Part shown: positions 38,403 to 40,919 of the stretch, in pieces
Position numbering within the stretch: position 1 is the stretch's first letter
Layout: each line of letters starts with the position of its first letter
Source: an uncultured Bacteroides sp.
Lineage (GTDB): Bacteria; Bacteroidota; Bacteroidia; Bacteroidales; Bacteroidaceae
Reading direction: 5' to 3'
Length of the DNA: 40,919 bases
Assembly (NCBI GenBank): GCA_949288715.1
Contig: CASELH010000020.1
Coordinates: 1 to 40,919 of the forward strand
Notes under the pieces: model-generated
The model's database searches: none
Told to the model about the DNA's origin: nothing
Seen by the model: the letters and a program-made list of their open reading frames with translations, nothing else
Made by a program: the position numbers and the translations under genes

Positions 38403-39470
38403 TCAATCTTGGCATGCCGGATGGTGTTTTTCCCACTCTTGGCAAGATATGAGCAGGCCTATGACTTCCGAGTAATTCTTCCGTCCGCTCGGAATGTTGT
38501 TGCCTTTCAGGTAGAGGTCGTAGAGTATGTTTTGCAGCCGGCCTATGAAAGGGCTGTATTTCTCTGCCCAATATTGCTGGTTGTGCCGTGCCAATGCCAT
38601 GATGTCGGGGTTTATCTGCCGATACAGGTCGGCGTATACTTCCTCTTCCATCAGGCGGGAGGCATTGGACAATACGTGGGGCAGAATGGACAGGTAGCCG
38701 CTGAATCTGACGTCGGGCGCATCGGAGCGTGTGCAGGCCAGGTAGCTGTATAGGTTGGCCTCAGCCTCGCGGGCAATGCCCTGGAAGTGTGCCAATTCGT
38801 GGGCAAAGGTGGCCGGATAGTAGGGCGGCAGCACATCGCCGTTCAAGGTAAACTCGCAGAAGAAAGGCCCCATGCTTCCGGTCACTCCTACCATCGAGGC
38901 GAGGGGGGTGAACAGCATGGTCTTGGCTTTGGGGCAGCTCAGAAAGAGCGGATGCATGCCCGGCAATCCTTGGGGAAGGCGATAGCTTTGCGCTACTTTG
39001 TCGGCTACTTGGTTTGGAGAAGTGTGGACGATGTCTGCATAAGCGCCATTCATCTCGTCGACATACCGGTAGGCAAACGCTTTGAACCCCGCCTCCGAAT
39101 AGTCGGCCCTGGCGATGCCCGTTCGGCCATAGAAGTCGCTTTGCGCATAGTTCAGTCCCCAAGCCAGGTAGAACCATGCATATATCCAAAGCAAGAATTC
39201 CGCTTCATGCAGCAGGATGCCCTTCCACGAACGCCCTTTGCGCAGCTTCAGGTAGAATGGGCATGTCACGAGCCACCCCACGGCCAGCGCGATGAACAAA
39301 TCGCCCACGGCAAAGGGTATGAGTTGGGATATCCCGCCAAGCAGGCGAGCCACGGTGGGGTAGACGTATTGTGTATATCCGTCTCCCCATCCGGGCACAT
39401 GCTGCACCAAGGTGATGCCCGCGAGCAGTGTGCCCAATATCCATATGCGTCGAGGTAGCTTTTTAAGCAT
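38403..39470 (-). CDS. DUF3810 membrane protein with HExxH motif
   Basis: The 355-residue protein has an N-terminal membrane part (spans about 9-24, 40-68 and 80-103) and a large domain with HELAH in TFAHELAHFQGIAREAEAN. That is a zinc-metallopeptidase-like HExxH followed by a Glu-rich helix where a third ligand (Glu in EAEAN) could sit. I recognise it as DUF3810, a Bacteroidota family without proven activity. The start at 39470 is chosen because the promoter box lies at 39478-39485; a longer frame to 39608 crosses it. Confidence 0.85.
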   Translation of the reverse strand: MLKKLPRRIWILGTLLAGITLVQHVPGWGDGYTQYVYPTVARLLGGISQLIPFAVGDLFIALAVGWLVTCPFYLKLRKGRSWKGILLHEAEFLLWIYAWFYLAWGLNYAQSDFYGRTGIARADYSEAGFKAFAYRYVDEMNGAYADIVHTSPNQVADKVAQSYRLPQGLPGMHPLFLSCPKAKTMLFTPLASMVGVTGSMGPFFCEFTLNGDVLPPYYPATFAHELAHFQGIAREAEANLYSYLACTRSDAPDVRFSGYLSILPHVLSNASRLMEEEVYADLYRQINPDIMALARHNQQYWAEKYSPFIGRLQNILYDLYLKGNNIPSGRKNYSEVIGLLISCQEWEKHHPACQD

Positions 39471-39477
39471 GGCGGAG

Positions 39478-39485
39478 CAAAGGTA
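39478..39485 (-). promoter_or_regulatory. Promoter of the DUF3810 gene, with almost no leader
   Basis: TACCTTTG on the minus strand is separated from the ATG at 39470 by only seven bases, so the message would start about four bases before the start codon. Confidence 0.65.
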
Positions 39486-39587
39486 GGGATTTCCTTCGGA
39501 TGGGCAAGCAGCAGGCGAGAAAAACAAAAAAAGCGCATAAAGAAAGAATTTGCAACGCCCCTGCATGCGGAGTGTCTTATAATTTAG

Positions 39588-39595
39588 TAATTTTG
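39588..39595 (+). promoter_or_regulatory. Promoter of valS
   Basis: TAATTTTG matches TAnnTTTG, 41 nt before the valS ATG, divergent from the DUF3810 promoter about 100 bp away. Confidence 0.65.
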
Positions 39596-39636
39596 CGCCC
39601 ATTATCATAGTAACTTATATAATATTTGAAGACAAT

Positions 39637-40919
39637 ATGGAATTAGCAAGCAAGTACAATCCTGCCGATGTGGAGGAGAAGTGGTACCAGTATTGGCTTG
39701 ACCACAAACTGTTCAGTTCTAAACCCGATGGCAGTCGCCAGCCATACACCATCGTTATTCCACCACCCAACGTCACCGGCGTGCTCCACATGGGACACAT
39801 GCTTAATAATACCATCCAAGACATCCTGGTGCGCCGCGCCCGCATGGAGGGCAAAAACGCCTGCTGGGTGCCCGGTACCGACCACGCCTCTATTGCCACC
39901 GAGGCTAAGGTGGTGAACAAACTGGCCGCTCAAGGCATCAAGAAATCAGACCTTACGCGTGAGGAATTTCTTGGCCACGTATGGGATTGGACGCGCGAGC
40001 ATGGCGGCATCATTTTGAAACAGCTGCGCAAGCTGGGCGCTTCGTGCGACTGGGACCGCACCGCCTTCACCATGGACGAGGAGCGCAGCAAGAGTGTCAT
40101 CAAGGTTTTCGTAGACCTTTATAACAAGGGCCTTATTTACCGTGGCGTGCGCATGGTGAACTGGGATCCTAAGGCCCTGACTGCCCTTAGCGACGAGGAA
40201 GTCATCTACAAGGAAGAGCACGGCAAGTTCTACTACCTGAAGTATTATGTGGCCGAGGATGATATGAGCGGCGAGACGGGCGATGAGCGTGAAGTCGTTC
40301 ACCGCGATGCTAAGGGCCGCCGTTATGCTGTAGTGGCCACCACCCGCCCCGAGACCATCATGGGCGATACGGCCATGTGCATCAATCCGCAAGACCCCAA
40401 GACACACTGGCTGAGGGGCAAGAAAGTCATCGTGCCCTTGGTAAACCGTGTTATCCCCGTCATTGAAGATGAATATGTCGATATGGAGTTCGGTACGGGC
40501 TGCTTGAAGGTGACCCCCGCCCACGATGTGAACGACTATATGCTGGGCGAGAAGCACAACCTTCCCTCCATCGATATCTTCAACGACAACGGCACGCTCT
40601 CCGAAGCCGCCGGCCTCTACGTGGGCATGGATCGCTTCGACGTGCGCCGCCAGATTGAGAAAGACCTCGAAGAGGCCGGCCTGCTGGAGAAGGTTGAGGC
40701 TTATACCAACAAAGTAGGCTTCTCCGAGCGTACCAACGTGCCCATTGAGCCGAAGCTCTCCATGCAGTGGTTCCTCAAGATGCAGCACTTTGCCGACATG
40801 GCCCTGCCCCCGGTGATGAATGACGAACTGAAGTTCTACCCGCCCAAGTATAAGAATACGTATAAGAACTGGCTGGAAAACATCAAAGACTGGTGCATCA
40901 GCCGCCAGCTGTGGTGGGG
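39637..40919 (+). CDS. valS: Valine--tRNA ligase, N-terminal part (runs off the window)
   Basis: ValS charges tRNA-Val. About 427 codons are visible from ATG 39637 to the window end without a stop. They show the class I start [18 protein letters not shown] with HMGH (51-54, the HIGH signature), the [17 protein letters not shown] motif, [17 protein letters not shown] and the editing-domain motif [13 protein letters not shown]. The visible part ends just after [11 protein letters not shown], at the return to the catalytic core. The KMSKS loop and anticodon domain lie outside. Full-length enzymes are about 870 residues. Confidence 0.97.
   Translation, partial: MELASKYNPADVEEKWYQYWLDHKLFSSKPDGSRQPYTIVIPPPNVTGVLHMGHMLNNTIQDILVRRARMEGKNACWVPGTDHASIATEAKVVNKLAAQGIKKSDLTREEFLGHVWDWTREHGGIILKQLRKLGASCDWDRTAFTMDEERSKSVIKVFVDLYNKGLIYRGVRMVNWDPKALTALSDEEVIYKEEHGKFYYLKYYVAEDDMSGETGDEREVVHRDAKGRRYAVVATTRPETIMGDTAMCINPQDPKTHWLRGKKVIVPLVNRVIPVIEDEYVDMEFGTGCLKVTPAHDVNDYMLGEKHNLPSIDIFNDNGTLSEAAGLYVGMDRFDVRRQIEKDLEEAGLLEKVEAYTNKVGFSERTNVPIEPKLSMQWFLKMQHFADMALPPVMNDELKFYPPKYKNTYKNWLENIKDWCISRQLWW

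Noticed and set aside
39471-39608. Longer start for the DUF3810 protein
   Set aside because: It would cross the promoter box at 39478-39485; the membrane-protein start at 39470 fits better.

Overview
The window comes from a Bacteroidota chromosome, most likely Bacteroides or a close relative. At least eighteen start regions carry the Bacteroidota promoter box TAnnTTTG, fimbrillin-type lipoproteins and DUF3575/DUF5119 proteins are present, the sugar importer is of the FucP type, and the KOR genes run delta-alpha-beta-gamma. Assignments come from reading motifs; no database search was run. Most of the DNA is core metabolism, with fimbrial (surface adhesin) genes at the left edge and in the middle.

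Layout. At 1-26 (minus) lie the first codons of a gene that leaves the window and resembles the start of Bacteroides tyrosine recombinases. At 399-1448 (minus) is a fimbrillin-family lipoprotein preceded by a 39-residue peptide gene. At 1946-2815 is a three-gene envelope unit (YtxH, holin-like, small protein). Next come manA (minus) and, divergent from it, a galactose operon galM-MFS transporter-galK. Then follow tkt-rpiB and a TPR protein leading a four-subunit 2-oxoacid:ferredoxin oxidoreductase operon with an extra 57-residue membrane protein between alpha and beta. A porin and a substrate-binding-like protein follow, convergent with nadE.

At 19696-26062 is a fimbrial operon: an OmpA-like/DUF3575 outer-membrane protein, a DUF5119 lipoprotein (probable anchor or accessory), a stalk-type fimbrillin and a large tip-type fimbrillin. 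A long non-coding stretch holds repeats, stacked hairpins and tRNA-Asp (minus). Then come purU-hisH-hisA-hisF-hisIE-ftsE, lysC-lysA, ferritin, RNase Z, an ECF sigma factor with a membrane partner and a small exported protein, mazG and a DUF3810 protein (minus), and the start of valS, which runs off the right end.

The most unusual content is non-coding. A ~124-bp element is present in two inverted copies 17 kb apart (1726-1848 and 19059-19182). Each has a nearly identical 50-bp core followed by an 11-bp-period array, and each sits between a divergent housekeeping promoter and a fimbrial transcription unit, in the same relative orientation. Three other intergenic spaces hold degenerate arrays with 22- or 23-bp periods (13871-13977, 26149-26236, 34069-34156) whose unit sequences are unrelated. 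The fimbrial operon's promoter region is itself partly duplicated.
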